A stretch of 64,000 bases of DNA. Source: Neoceratodus forsteri. Taxonomy: Eukaryota > Chordata > Ceratodontiformes > Ceratodontidae. The DNA lies in contig CM057450.1 of the NCBI GenBank assembly GCA_016271365.2, positions 1,807,181,967-1,807,245,966 on the forward strand, in the 5' to 3' direction. A program made the translations under genes and the position numbers. Each line of letters begins with the position of its first letter. Within the stretch, counting starts at the first letter, position 1. The notes under the pieces were generated by a model. The model searched no databases. It was given only the letters and a program-made list of their open reading frames with translations, and had not been told where the DNA came from. Positions 11,686 to 22,835 of the stretch are shown in pieces.

Positions 11686-12345
11686 ATGCATCCTGGGAGC
11701 ACAGGGAAGTTAAGTGACTTGTTCATAGACACACAGTATGCAAATGGTGGCTGTGGGATTCAAACTCAGTTCTCAAAGTTTGCAGCTCAGTGCTCTTTTT
11801 TTGCCATCAGTACTTTATCCACCTACATCTCCGGACTGCCCCTCTTCAGTCTGGACCTCTTCCGCTGCACCACCAACCCACTGGGAATGATGTCTGGTTG
11901 TCAGGGTGGGGCCTCCAAAGTCCCAGATGTCATCCTGTGGCGAGAGGGTTTTTTTCCTCCATGTCTTTTTTTTTTTTGTTGCCCCAACCGCAGCCACCCA
12001 GCACGCAGTGGCATGACGGATGAACTCCATCTCCATGGAGATGTCCTCAAACACCCATGTTTGGCTCACTGAGTGCACCGGAACTGTGCTACCACCCGGA
12101 CTCCTCCAGGTGGCAAGCAAGCAGCAGGTCACACTACCCCACTCCCTGAGGAAGGAGAGCTGTCCAGTGGGACTCTCGATCCTCCCTCCCCTGGCCAACC
12201 CCTGAACGATCCGACTCTGTTCCCAAACTTGGTTTGCTGGTGTGGTAGCAGGTAAGGTGCTAGGTGCCTGAGTCCTCCATGCTACTAGGCTGGCATAGCT
12301 CAGTGCTCTTAACCACTGCTCTGCAGTGCTTCCCTTTCTCCCAAG
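11686..12345 (-). mobile_element. tRNA-headed CORE-SINE (MIR-like), minus strand, split by an insert
   Basis: Read on the minus strand and skipping the insert, the element shows an A-box-like head (GCAGTGGTTAAGAGCACTGA, 12298-12325), a B-box-like segment (GAGTTTGAATCCC, near 11756-11768) and a MIR-type core (ACAAGTCACTTAACTTCCCT, near 11700-11720). This is the order of MIR/CORE-SINEs, which are transcribed by RNA polymerase III and moved by LINE machinery. The 3' LINE-related tail was not found. The copy is old and not mobile. Confidence 0.7.
11798..12296 (-). mobile_element. 499-bp retroposed insert inside the CORE-SINE, with 14-bp target duplication
   Basis: AGCTCAGTGCTCTT occurs at 11784-11797 and again at 12297-12310, an exact 14-bp target-site duplication. 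The insert ends on its minus-strand 3' side in a short A-tail (seen here as T7 at 11796-11802). Both features indicate L1-type target-primed retroposition. The source is unknown. An open frame of up to 189 residues runs through the insert on the minus strand (11815-12384), but its start lies in the SINE flank and no domain is recognised. It may be a processed pseudogene fragment or an undescribed SINE. An internal A12 run lies near 11966-11979. Confidence 0.75.
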
Positions 12346-13380
12346 CAAGGCTATCTCATCAAGTCCAAGGGAAGAATTGCCCATTCAGACCTTCATTTAC
12401 TGCACATAAAGTTATGGTTCCCGAGAGCGTAGAATATCAGGTCTTAGGACTGTCAGAAGAAGTCCTGGATTTGCTAGTGATTTCTATACATTCGACTTGA
12501 ACAGGTTTTCCATTTGGTGCAGCAAGCTTGCCATTTTCCCTGTCACCTACACAGTCATTAGAGTAGCAGACTACTTACTGTCACCTGTCACTAGTATCTT
12601 CATGGTTGAAAACAACCTCACAGAAAAATCAACTGTCAGTCACATCATCATACAAGTTCAGAGAAGGGGCTCCTTACAAGGCCTGATAACCTATTTTCAA
12701 ATGATACTTGAAAGAGTTAAACCATTTGTACCCCTTGTTAGGACCATGTTCCTATTTGGAACCTTAACTTAGTTTTGTAAAAAAAAAATGTTGAGCTCCC
12801 CTTTGAACTTTTGCTCTCTTGTGAGTTAAAGTTTTTGGTTTGAAAACAGCATTTCTAGTTTTTGCAACCTCGGCCAGTTGAGTGTGTGATCATCTGCTCT
12901 TTGCATTGACCCTACTGAAGTTTTTGTGAAAATAAGGTAATCAATAGAATGCACCTAAGGTTACTGTCCTAAAGTTGTCTTGGAGTGCAGCTTAAGCAGT
13001 CTGTTTCCCTTCTACTTATTTTACCTAGTCCTCATGACAACAGCTACGAGACAATCCTTCTTCCAGCAGATGTTAAAAGGGCCTTAAGATTTGCTCTTTG
13101 TCACCTACAGAAATGCCTCTTCTGATGTCCCTGTAGCCAAAAAGGCTCTTTCCCAATGGGCAGTTTCCTGTATTTCCCATTGCTACGTGCTTGCCTTCCA
13201 CCCTGTCCAAGGGAAACTGTACACCTAATACTAAAGGTGTTTCCACAAATGTTCAGCCTCTTGGTCGGTTCTATTTATAGAAATCTGCAAGGTTGCTACC
13301 CCACATCTTCACTACTCCTTCCGGTGTGTATCTCTAGCTCATAGGGATGCAGTCTTTGGTTCTGCTGTACTGAAAAGCTT
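12346..13380. other. No recognised gene
   Basis: About 1 kb of moderately AT-rich DNA with short open frames (for example 12497-12772, plus, 91 residues) that show no family features. No element ends were seen. Possibly unique sequence. Confidence 0.35.
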
Positions 13381-14100
13381 AGAAACATAGAATTTGATGG
13401 CAGATAAGGACTAGTTGGCCCACATAGTCTGCCCATTTTTCATACCTACGATCATACCAAAGACCCTACTTGATCTCTGCCCTTCCTCCCCCCATCTTAC
13501 TTCTAAGATTCCTTTATACCTATCCCAAGACTTCATAAATCCCATTACAGTCTTTGTTCCCACCACATCCTCAGGGAGGCTGTTCCAGGCATCCACCACC
13601 CTTTCTGTGAAGAAGTGTTTCTTTACATTTCCCCTGATTCTGCCCCCTTCAGCTTCATTGCATGACCCCTTGTTCTTGTGCATCCTTTTCTCTGAAAAAG
13701 ATTTCCCTCTTGAACCTTATTTATACCATTGAGGTATTTGAAAGTCTCTATCATATCCACCCTCTCCCTCTTTTCCTCCAGTGTATACATATTGAGGTCC
13801 TTAAGTCTATCTTCATAGGGTTTCTAATGCAGATCCCACACCATGTTAGTTGCCCTCCTCTGGACCACCTCTGCTCTGTCTTTGTCCATCCAGAGATGAG
13901 GACTCCAGAACTGGACACAGTACTCTAAGTGGGGTCTCACCAGAGACTGATACAGAGGTATCACCACCACCTCCTTCTTTCTGCAGGTGATACCCCTTCC
14001 TGTGCACCCTAGTAGCCCATGGTCTCTCCCCACTGCTTTGTCAGACTGTTTGGCTAAGTTTAGGTCATTAGATATAATAACACCCAGGTCTCTTTCCTGC
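13381..14100 (-). mobile_element. 5'-truncated CR1, minus strand (3' part of ORF2)
   Basis: The antisense 3' end begins near 13381 with GAAACATAGAATTTGATGGC, the CR1-type terminal 8-mer repeat. The minus strand then reads the ORF2 C-terminus: [20 protein letters not shown] with VQRRATNMV (13824-14033) and FFTERVVDAWNSLPEDVVG (13411-13683). These blocks are the post-RT thumb and C-terminal region typical of CR1. The RT catalytic core is missing, so only about 0.7 kb inserted. Frame breaks are present. The copy abuts the plus-strand L2-like LINE at about 14100. Confidence 0.88.
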
Positions 14101-17100
14101 TTAGTGGTAGGCAGTGGCAGGTGTTGCCCTTTACCACAAGACTCCCCTCAGCATCACAACAGCTCCAACACAAGACCCACAACTGATCTGTGAGTCCATC
14201 CATGTGACTGTGTCCCTTGGTGCCAAGAAACTTCACATAATCTGCCTCTACAACCCACCCACTGGTGGAATGGATGGACTTCAGGACCTACTCAAACTAA
14301 CGTCACAATCTGTTAACCTAAATGAGGCCATTATCCTGGGTGATGTGAACCTAAACTGGCTAGGTTCTTCTCATAGTGCCCTCATGTCACTAGTCCACAG
14401 TTTCAACTTTTACCAGCTCATAACAGAGAACACTAGGACGGTAACCCCCACACAGAATGGTACTCTGATTGACTGGATCCTTACCAATAGACCTGAACAT
14501 GTGACCAAGGCAGGTGTCCTGGCTGATGCCATAACTGACCACTCTCCCATTTTTTGCCATTGGTACTCAGGCCCCCCTCCTTCTCCTCCACCCCGCCTTG
14601 TCACCTTTACCAACTTTGCCCACATGGACACAGACGCCTTCCTCCATGATGTATCCACCATAGACTGGTCTGAAATCCGCCATACTGAAAAAGTCAAGGA
14701 CGCCCTGCAAGTTTTCCTGATAAATTTCAGTGAAGTACAGAATAGGCATGTGCCAAAAGTAACAAGAAGAGTCAGAGGAAAACAAACTAGATGGCTCCAA
14801 AAAGACTTGCTCCTTCAGCTACGGCTCAGGGACAAACTCTGGAAGCACTTTAAAAGCACTGGCCTACCTAGTGACCACTCACTGTACAGACAACACAGGA
14901 ATACCTGTAGAAAGCAGATTAGACAAGCAAAAAGTAGGTACTGCCAGAACCTACTATCCAGCTCAGCCCACAACCCCCGGAAATTTTGGGCCCACATTAA
15001 GACCTTCCTAGGCACACCACAATCCATTACCCCCTCTAAGATGATCATCAAAGGTGCCCACTGCAATGACTCTTTCACAATAGCAAATGCCTTCAATAGA
15101 ATGTTCTCTGATCTCTCACCGTACACCTCCCCCCTACCACAAGCACCAACCACATCTCAGCCCTCTGCCCATAGTGAGCTAGCTGACCCTTCAGCCTCCA
15201 CAGCTGGGCCTCAAATAGTTCAGCCTTTCTACTTCAAAGCTATAACCAGCTCTCAAGTCTTAAAATTACTAAGAGCCATCTCAGACAACACCAGCCCTGG
15301 GTCTGATTCTCTTGAACCCCGCCTTCTGAAGTTAGCTGCTCATCTCATAGCTGAACCACTGGCAAAGATCTTCACACTGTCCCTTGCCAGTGGTACCGTC
15401 CCTGATCTCTGGAAAACTGCCAGAATAACTCCCATCTTCAAGAAAGGGGACAAAATTGAGATCTCTAACTATAGGCCGATAGCTATCCTCTCAGTCCTAA
15501 GTAAAATACTGGAAAAACTTGTCGCCACCCAAACCCTTGACTACATTGAAAACACAAAGCTGCTCTGTGAGCGCTCAGCGTGGTTTAGGAAAAACCATAA
15601 CACTTCTACAGCCCTTGTTAAATTCATCAGATACCCTCTCCAACATGGATGATGGTGTCGACTAACAGGGCTGTCTTCATTAAACCTTACCAAGGCCTTT
15701 GACCTTGTGCACCATTCCTTACTCCTGTCCACTCTTCACTCCTTTGGCTTCTCCACTCCTGTTGTAAACTGGTACAGGAGCTATCTAACAGACAGGACCC
15801 AAACTGCAAAATTCAATTCTGCAACGTCGGAAGTACCACAATCAATATTGGAGTGCCCCAAGGTTCAATTCTTGGCCCTCTCCTTTTCACTCTCTTCATT
15901 AACAACATACCAAGCAATATCTCTTCCTGCTCCTTTCTTCTCTATGCTGATGACTTGGTCATCTATGCCAGCTCACACAACATAGACTACGTAAACTCAT
16001 CTCTGACCACAGCCTACAACAATATTCAAAATTGGCTAAGCTCTCGTCGACTTATCCTCAACTCAAGTAAAACCAAAGCCATGCTCCTGGGCACCGCCCA
16101 AAAACTCAGATTCTGCACCTCCCCCTTGAAAATACTTGACCTAAATGGGAACTCTCTGGAGGCAGTCACCTCATTTCGCTATCTTGGAATTTTACTTGAC
16201 CAATCTCTGGACCTCAACCTTCACATTCAGACAACCTGCAAAACACTTAGTTGTAAGCTAGGGGCGGCCTACAGAACCAGCTATATGTTAAAGCCATCAG
16301 CTAAGTTAGCCATCGCCAGAGGGATCCTTCTACCAACTCTAACTTACTGTGCTTCTATCCTGACCACTGCCCATAAATCAGCAATACAGAAATGGGACGT
16401 CACCTACAACAATATATGTCGGTATGCATCTAAGGCCCCTCGGCTCAAACATCGTTGTCAGCTATATAGTGACCTAGACAGGCTCTCCCCCTCTGCTACC
16501 AGACTATATTATCTCGGCTGTCTATGTGACTGCATTATCAGGCAGGAAACTCCAGCTGCTCTGGCTGAGTTACTTTGTCCCGTTACCACTAGCCGTGGTC
16601 TGAGATCAACTGACAAATTACTAGTAAGAGTTCCCTGGTGTCACACCTCCAAAGGCACCAGGGCTTTCTGGTATGCTGCCCCCCAGATGTGGAACATGCT
16701 GCCACGGGATCTTAGGCACTCCTCATCTCACTTCCACTTTAAATGTGGGCTACGTCACTATCTAGCTACTACTGACCAGTGTACCTGTTTTGACCCTACC
16801 TGACCTGCCCTTGTAATCATGCCTTACACCCATCCACTCCCTACCTACCTACCTACTTTCCCTGCTGCCACACCTCTCCTCCCCTCCCCCCTCCCTCTAG
16901 TTCACCTCCTTACTTCCTTACTTGCCTACTACCCTGTTTTCTTCATTATGTTTATCATGGCAATAACCCTATTTCTGTAACATCTACGTTCGCTCCTTAC
17001 TGCACTTAACAAAGCTGTATTTATGCACTGACCAGTGCTGTTTTTAATTAGAATGTGCCTCAGTGTTATATGTAAACCACTAAGCTGTGTGCCATATACG

Positions 17101-17210
17101 ACACTGAATCAATGCTGTACTAGGTTCTGGCCAGAGATGTCTTAAATAGAACAGGCCTGCACTGCTATCATAACCAGTCTGATGTAAATTCTTTGTGTAA
17201 TGTTACAACC
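14101..17210 (+). mobile_element. L2-like LINE, plus strand, 5' and 3' truncated
   Basis: Coding similarity runs from within the endonuclease to the end of ORF2 at 16803, followed by about 400 bp of 3' UTR that resembles the start of the tail at 18730-19096. The terminal CCGGTTAACAAA signature seen on other copies is missing here, so the 3' end is cut at about 17210 where GC-rich sequence begins. It has the best-preserved coding region in the window. Confidence 0.85.
14114..16803 (+). pseudogene. L2-like ORF2 (endonuclease, RT, C-terminal domain), nearly open
   Basis: Two long open blocks: 14114-15652 (512 residues) and 15853-16803 (316 residues). The first starts inside the APE endonuclease (GVALYHKTP) and contains ILGDVNLNW, LIDWILTNRP and ITDHSPIF, the catalytic GDxN and SDH-type boxes. 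It continues into the RT with ITPIFKKGDKIEISNYRPIA. A break at about 15640-15850 disturbs the KAFDLVHHSLL and PQGS region. The second block has PQGSILGPLLFTLFINN, the catalytic LYADDLVIY (15938-15960) and the C-terminal region ending at FDPT. It needs only a few repairs to read through. In-frame stops and the missing N-terminus make it inactive. Confidence 0.9.
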
Positions 17211-17640
17211 AGGTTTTCGCCTCTATTCCCGACACCCTTCCCCTACCAGAGCCCACCGTGCAGCATCTGCTTCATACTTGGCTTCCTCTGGGGCGGATGT
17301 TCTTTTCGGTGGCGCTCCGTGGGGAAGGGAGGCCTCCTCATTTCCAACCATCTCAACCTGGAGGAGGATAGTTGCCTGCAAATAGGGCAGAAACGCATGA
17401 TCCCAGAACCATCCCAGTAAACTGCCTCCTACAGCTATTACGTTGCCCTCTCCCTCATCCCTCTCCCTATTAATTTCAATGTGCTTTAAATTACGCTCCC
17501 CAGAGCTCCCTTGGACTTCAGTAGTCTCAGGGATCCACCCTCTCACAGCCTGCCCTGCGTCAACCATTGAAGATGGCGCCCTGTTCCCCAAAGGAGCCTA
17601 TGGACAGGACTTTATTGCAGCTCTTACGCTTGAAGTAAAA
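17211..17640. other. GC-rich leader-like segment with AAGATGGCG motif
   Basis: This joins the truncated L2-like 3' UTR to the tandem array. It contains GAAGATGGCGCC at about 17569-17580, a YY1-type motif found near the 5' ends of several LINEs. On the minus strand a 122-residue open stretch (17223-17591) starts MGNRAPSSMVDAGQAV and has no recognised domain; it could be the N-terminal part of a LINE ORF1 preceded, in that orientation, by the tandem array. Which strand is the functional one is unresolved. Confidence 0.4.
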
Positions 17641-18725
17641 CGGGAACCCGCCGCTTGCTGGTACCTGAGCCGCCAAAGTTGTAACCTGCCGTTAGGTCAC
17701 CCCAAGCCCGTTGGGACTTCGGATTGCTCCTCCACACTCCCCAGCGCTTGAGTGTCACTCCAAGCCCGTTGGGGCTTAGGATCGCTCCTCCGCGATCCCC
17801 TGAGCTGCTGTGGACACATGTCAGTAGCCTAAGGGACCCGCCTTTCAAACCGCCTCCCCAGCGGTTTCCACCGTAAATTGCGTACTGTACCTCCAAGTAG
17901 CCGGATGACTGGGACCGCCCGCCGTGCTCAAGCCCAGTTGTGGTACCAGGAGCCCGGCCGCAAGTTGGTACCTAGAGCCGCTAAAGCCGTATTTGTCGAT
18001 AAATCCTTCCATGCCCTCCGGGACTTAGGATCGCTCCTCCCAGCACTGCCACTGACCCACCTCGATAGTCTCCGAAACCCGCCTCTGTACCTCCAATTAG
18101 CAGGAAGACTGGGACCGCCCGCCGTGCTCAAGCCCAGTTGCAGTACCAGGAGCCCGGCCGCAAGTTGATACCTCGAGCCGCTAAAGCCGGAATTATCGAT
18201 AAATCTTTCCAAGCCCTCCGGGGCTTAGGATCGCTCCTCCCTACTCCCAGCACTGCCACTGACCCACCTCAATAGTCTCCGAAACCCGCCTCTGGAACCG
18301 CTGGCCAAGCGGTATCCAGGGGAAGACTGCGCTTTCACCCCCTATGCATCCTAGCTTAGGGGCATATGCCCCCACTCACACCCAGAAGCAGTACCAGGGC
18401 TTGGTGACTGCAGTACCTTGTGCCTCTAAAGCCATAATAGCGGTAAAATTCCTGCAAGCCCATTTCTGGGCTTAGGATTCCTCCTCCTCGCACCCAGTGC
18501 TGCTTGGAACCACCTTTGCAGCCTAAAAGGCCATACATAACCGATTACCTCTGTCTGGCTAAGGCACCTTGCCCTCCTAGGAAGCCTGCTGTTCAGGGGC
18601 TGCCTGCCATGCTCACACCCAAGAAGCAGAACCAACAGCCCGGTCGCTTGCTGGCACCTTGAGCCGCCAAAGCCGTAATCGCCATTAGGTCCTTTCCCTC
18701 ATAGCCCTTTGCGGCCTCGGATTGC
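17640..18725. repeat. GC-rich divergent tandem array, period about 200-250 bp
   Basis: A block around GCTTAGGATCGCTCCTCC or variants recurs at about 17714, 17773, 18021, 18221, 18470 and 18711. A second block (AGCCCGGCCGCAAGTTG, then TACCT-GAGCCGC-AAAGCC) recurs at about 17646, 17951, 18151, 18391 and 18637. The best-matching pair of units lies 200 bp apart. Short palindromes such as AAGCCCGTTGGGGCTT occur in the units. The GC and CpG content contrasts sharply with the flanks. It resembles LINE 5' UTR promoter monomers or a satellite. Confidence 0.8.
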
Positions 18726-19096
18726 CCCTTCCCTAGCATCTCACCTTACTCACCTACTTGCTTGTTCCCCCTCCCCCCCGCTTGTCTGCTCTTCTTATTC
18801 TGCCTGGTGAACATTGAACATTGAATAACCCTGTCTCTGATACTGTTAACCACACTGCTTGTTATATACCACACTGAACAATGCTGTATGTATGTACTGA
18901 CCAGTGATGTCTTGCCTAGATCAGTGCCACTGTTTCTGCTCTACTGTCTAAACATTGTATTGCCTTGCTTATTGTATTGTCTATACAGTATGTATTATCT
19001 TGTACTCTCCCGGGTCATGCCTGAAAATAGTCACTAGCTGGCTAGTGCACTTACCCGGTTAACAAAAACTAAATAAATAAATTGTTAAAGTGCTCT
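18726..19096 (+). mobile_element. L2-like LINE 3' tail joined to the GC-rich array
   Basis: Resembles the 3' UTR at 16800-17160 (for example ATGCTGTATG..TGACCAGTGATGTCTTG) and ends in a complete tail: TGCCTGAAAATAGTCACTAG, ACCCGGTTAACAAAAACTAA and then TAAATAAATAAAT. The same tail closes the LINE at 61672. No ORF2 precedes it; the GC-rich array does. It is either a short 5'-truncated insertion or the tail of a non-autonomous element whose body is the array. Confidence 0.8.
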
Positions 19097-19599
19097 CTCC
19101 TCCCAGTGGTACAGCTAGTAATTGATGTTAAGTGTGTGGCGATGGATGAATCTTCATTGTTTAAAGAAAAGGTTACTCACCTGTAGCTGTGTTTTTTCTG
19201 GAGATATGTATGCACAGCCACACTTCACCCACTCACCTTCCCCTATCTAGGTTGTTTGTATCTGGTGTTTATTTAATATACTAATTTGTAGTTACTTGCA
19301 GGTGCTTCTCCCTTCAGCAGAAAAGATCTGACTATTGGGGAAAGCTGTAAGTGAAAGGTGAAGGTGGTCACACAGTTGCAATTTTAATCCAGTTGGATGG
19401 TTGTGGGTTCTGCTCCTTGAGCCAAAATGATGCACTGTGTGTGTCTTTGGGACATGCCTCTGTGATAAACATAGTTACAGTTCTGTAGGAGGACAGCTAT
19501 TCTGTTGTGATGGCTGACTTTGGCCATTCATTTTTGGAATTGTTGGGCTCCTCCTCCTCCTCCTTCCACTTATTGCTGAAAAGCAGCAGGTAGACCAGA

Positions 19600-19921
19600 G
19601 TGCAGTGCTGGCAAACACCAGCTTCAGATGGTCTTGGACATGGGCGACTCCTGCACTTGTGTCATGGCTACAGCAGTCACCATGCAATGTAGGGCCTGGC
19701 TGTGGCTGTCAGTGGTCACAACAGACACCCAGTACAACTTGGCCAATGTCATCTTCCTGGGCACCTACCTCTTTGGCCATAGGTTAGAGGGACAGCTCAC
19801 TCACATTGAGAAGTCCAAGGCCACCCTGGATTCTGTAACTTTGTCCCAGAAGTATCTGTACCCATCCAAGCTCAAGAAGAAGGCTTTTCAGTTTTGGTCC
19901 TTTCAGACACAGCAGCCTTAA
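19600..19921 (+). pseudogene. DIRS gag-like fragment
   Basis: The plus-strand frame at 19628-19921 contains MQCRAWLWLSV, then FLGTYLFG and IEKSKATLDS. This matches the conserved AWLRLS, PFDG-LFG and I-KSK blocks in the C-terminal part of DIRS ORF1. It is an amino-terminally truncated structural protein remnant; the zinc-knuckle region expected upstream is not recognisable. Confidence 0.65.
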
Positions 19922-20169
19922 CAGTAGCCCCAAATGGGTCTGTTTCAGCGCTGGCACCCAAAACCCAAGTTTGGCAGCCAGGGTCAGAAAAGGGGGTGGT
20001 GGCAAAGGTGTCTCCAGGGCCCTGTCTGCTGGAGCCCCTTCCAAGGCTGCAAAGTGATGGCTAGCATTATGCCATTCCCCCTCCCATCCAGTCCTTGTCT
20101 CAGTTCCCAGTCATGGGTCAGTTGCACCACTTCTCTCAGTGGTCCACTATTACTTAGGATAAGTGAGTC

Positions 20170-20720
20170 CTGGAAGTGGTGGGCAAGGGGTTGCCTCTGG
20201 ACTACGAGGCTCTCCCACCTTACCAACTCAGAGCACTGCAGGAGTCCAAGCTATCTGAGGACATGTTGTCCACACTAAGGGCTGACATAGCTCAACTCGT
20301 AGAGTGCGAGGGAATAAAGCACATCCCAGACACCCTGGCCACACAGGGACATCTGTCCATTTACTTTCTGGTTCCAAAATGGATGGGAGACTGGCACCTC
20401 ATACTGGACTTGCACGGTCTGAACATATTTCTGCAGACGCACAAGTTCTGGATGGTCACACTGAGTTAGATCATACCATCCTCAGAGCAGGAGATGTGAT
20501 TCTGCTCCCTAGACCTCCATGACTTGTCCTTCCATATCTCAGTCTGTCTATCTCTTCTCCAGTACTTTCAGTTCCAAGCAGAGGAGGTACTTTACCAGCT
20601 CCAGGTCATGCCCGTCAGCCTCCCATCTGCACTAAGGATCATCACCAAGTGCATGGCAGTGGTGGTAGCCTTTCTGAGGTGCGAGGGCATCAGGGTTTAC
20701 CCCTACCTGAATGACTGACT
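20170..20720 (+). pseudogene. DIRS reverse transcriptase remnant
   Basis: Plus-strand segments read YFLVPKWMGDWHLILDLHGLN and FLQTHKFWMV, the DIRS RT opening (xxPKKDGGLRPILDLRGLN). They then read FHISVCLSLLQYFQF, VLYQLQVMPVSLPSALRIIT and KCMAVVVAFLRCEGIRVYPY. The catalytic YxDD is YLND followed by a stop, so the first aspartate is replaced by asparagine. A frame break separates 20469 from 20524. Catalytically dead. Confidence 0.85.
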
Positions 20721-21066
20721 GCTAGCCTGTTCATCCAAGGAAGCTGTTGATTGGTCTAGGGATCTGACCCTCCAGATCTGTTAGGCCTTCTGGTGAACCC
20801 ACCCAAGTCAGAGCTGGTCTTCCTGCAGGTAATCAGGTCAACTAGGGCAGAACTAGACTTGCTTTAAGCCATGATCTGCCTCCTGGTGGACCAGGAATCA
20901 GATCTTATCTCCTTTGCCTGATCATTTCTGGTTTGGTACTTGTGCCCAGCCCAGGATATCCTGCAGCTGCTGGGGTTAATGTGCCCTCCACAATGGGAGT
21001 TGAGCTGGCAGTGGTCCCAATGCCGAGGTCACCTAGACCAGCTGATCTTGGTGATTCAGCCAGTGT

Positions 21067-21651
21067 GTGATGCTATCTAGTGGTGGCTGTGCCCACAGAA
21101 TCTGGAGGAAGGAATCTCATTTGTCTGCCCAGAGCCGTTCATCATGCTCACGATGGAGGCATCTCTGGTGGGGTGGGGAACTTGCCTGTAAGACCACAAG
21201 GCCCATGAGTTCTGGTAGCACTGGGACTCCTGATAAATACATCAGCATGCTGGAGACCCATGCAGTACATCTGGCTTGGATGGAATTTGTTCCATTGATT
21301 CTGTGTCAGGTTGTACAGGCCCAGACAGACAACATGACCACCATGTTTTTCCTGAACAGGCAGGGCAGGACTTACACTTTTTACTTGTGTCAGGTGGCTC
21401 TCAGCATCTGGTCCCATGTGCACAGCCTACAAGCAGATCTCCTGGCAATCCATGTCGCAGGAGAGAACCACCAGCTGGCAGATGCTCTCAGCTGGGTGGG
21501 AGAGATGACAGACAAGTGGTTCCTGAATCAAAAGGTGGTAGACCACCTGTTCTCCCAGTTGGGCACCCCTCTGATGGGCCTGTTTGCATTGTGGGAGAGC
21601 AGAAAACTGATGCTGTTCTGTGCCCACCCCCCTCAGTCCAGGACACTGTAG
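21067..21651 (+). pseudogene. DIRS RNase H remnant
   Basis: A 194-residue open block. The first 60 residues are poor, then ISMLETHAVHLAWMEF, VQAQTDNMTTMFFLNRQG and LAIHVAGENHQLADALSWVG match DIRS RNase H (ELRAV, QTDNTT, HLPGVxNxLADALSR). The carboxylates E, D and D are retained. The continuation (VVDHLFSQLGTPLMGLFAL) matches the linker to the recombinase. It would remove RNA from the RNA/DNA hybrid during replication. Upstream and downstream frames are broken. Confidence 0.82.
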
Positions 21652-22425
21652 GGGATGCCTACTCTCAGCCCTGGACCACGGGCCTTCTGTATAATTTGCC
21701 TATCTTCCCCTTGGTTCACAAGGTTGTGATGAAAGCCTGGATGATCCTGACAGCACCAGATCGGCCAGGCAGTTCTGGTTTCTGGATCTCCTCAGCAGCA
21801 GGCCACCATTGTGGTTTCCTCTCTGCCACAAGCTGCTGACCAGACAATAGGGGATGGTCCTGCACCTGGACCTTTAATCCCTGCACCTCATAGCCTGATT
21901 CCTGAGTAGTTAGAGTTCCTGGCTTTGGACCTCTTTGAAGACATCTCTCCAAGTGGTGGAGGTGTCCTGAAAGGAGTCATTTCACAAAACCTACGTGTTT
22001 AAGCGTAAGAGATTCTCACTCTGGTGCCGGGTTGAGGAGCTTAATCCTCTTGTTTGCCTAGATACAGTGATTCTCAGCTACCTCTGTCTCTCAATCAGGA
22101 CTGTGAGCCATGACCTTAAAGGTGCACAGCGCAGCCACCTTTGCCTACCAGAGAAAGTGAATGGGCATTTTTTTTTCAAAAGCCTGGATCACCTGTCCCC
22201 TCCAGTGCATGATCCACCACCTTTGTGGTACCTACTGCTGGTACTGGTAGTACTCATGGGCAAGCCATTAAAACTGATGCACAAGTATGAGATGTCACAC
22301 TTGTCATGGAAGACCACCTTCTTAGTGACCATCAGATCAGCCAGAAGTGCGGGTGAGCTCCAGGTGCTCTCTGTGGAACCTCCCTACCTGGTCTTCCACA
22401 AGGACAACATGAAATTCCTCTCTAT

Positions 22426-22835
22426 ATGTCAAAGTTTCACATTAACCAGGTGATTAACCTGTTGGTGTACTTTACCATTTTAACCTCAGACACCGATTGC
22501 AGGCTGCACACTTTGAACCTGCAGAGTGCACTGTCCTACTATGAAGAGCACATAAAAGGAGTTTGCGGTGAGGATTGGCAGCTGTTTGTCACCTACGCTG
22601 AAGCTGTGCCTGGCAGACTGGCAGCAAAGTGGGCAGTTTGCAGGTGGATTGCATCCTGCATTGATCTCTGTTATAATCTGGCTGGTAGAGTCACCCAAGG
22701 GTCATGCCACCAGACATATCACTGCCTTGGTTGTTGCTACCAGGGATATCCCCCCTTGAGGAGATATGTAGGGCTGCAACCTAGTCAAAAGTGCACACTT
22801 TCATCTCCCATTACAGCATCTTTGCAATGAGTTAT
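22426..22835 (+). pseudogene. DIRS tyrosine recombinase remnant
   Basis: A 134-residue open block and a neighbouring frame together give the recombinase: LHTLNLQSALSYYEEHIK, LFVTYAEAVPG, WIASCIDLCYNLAG, then in the second frame GHATRHITALVVATRDIPP. A further shift gives LEEICRAAT, a stop and HTFISHY. The last tyrosine fits the nucleophile, and TRH and HTF-SHY carry the R/H pattern. At least one frameshift and one stop separate the catalytic residues. Confidence 0.85.

Noticed and set aside
11815..12384. 189-residue minus-strand frame as a protein-coding gene
   Set aside because: It crosses the boundary between the CORE-SINE and its retroposed insert, so the frame is at least partly accidental.
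17640..18725. CpG island promoter of a host gene
   Set aside because: The GC-rich stretch is explained by tandem repeats and no exon-like sequence follows in either direction; a promoter role for a retroelement remains possible.
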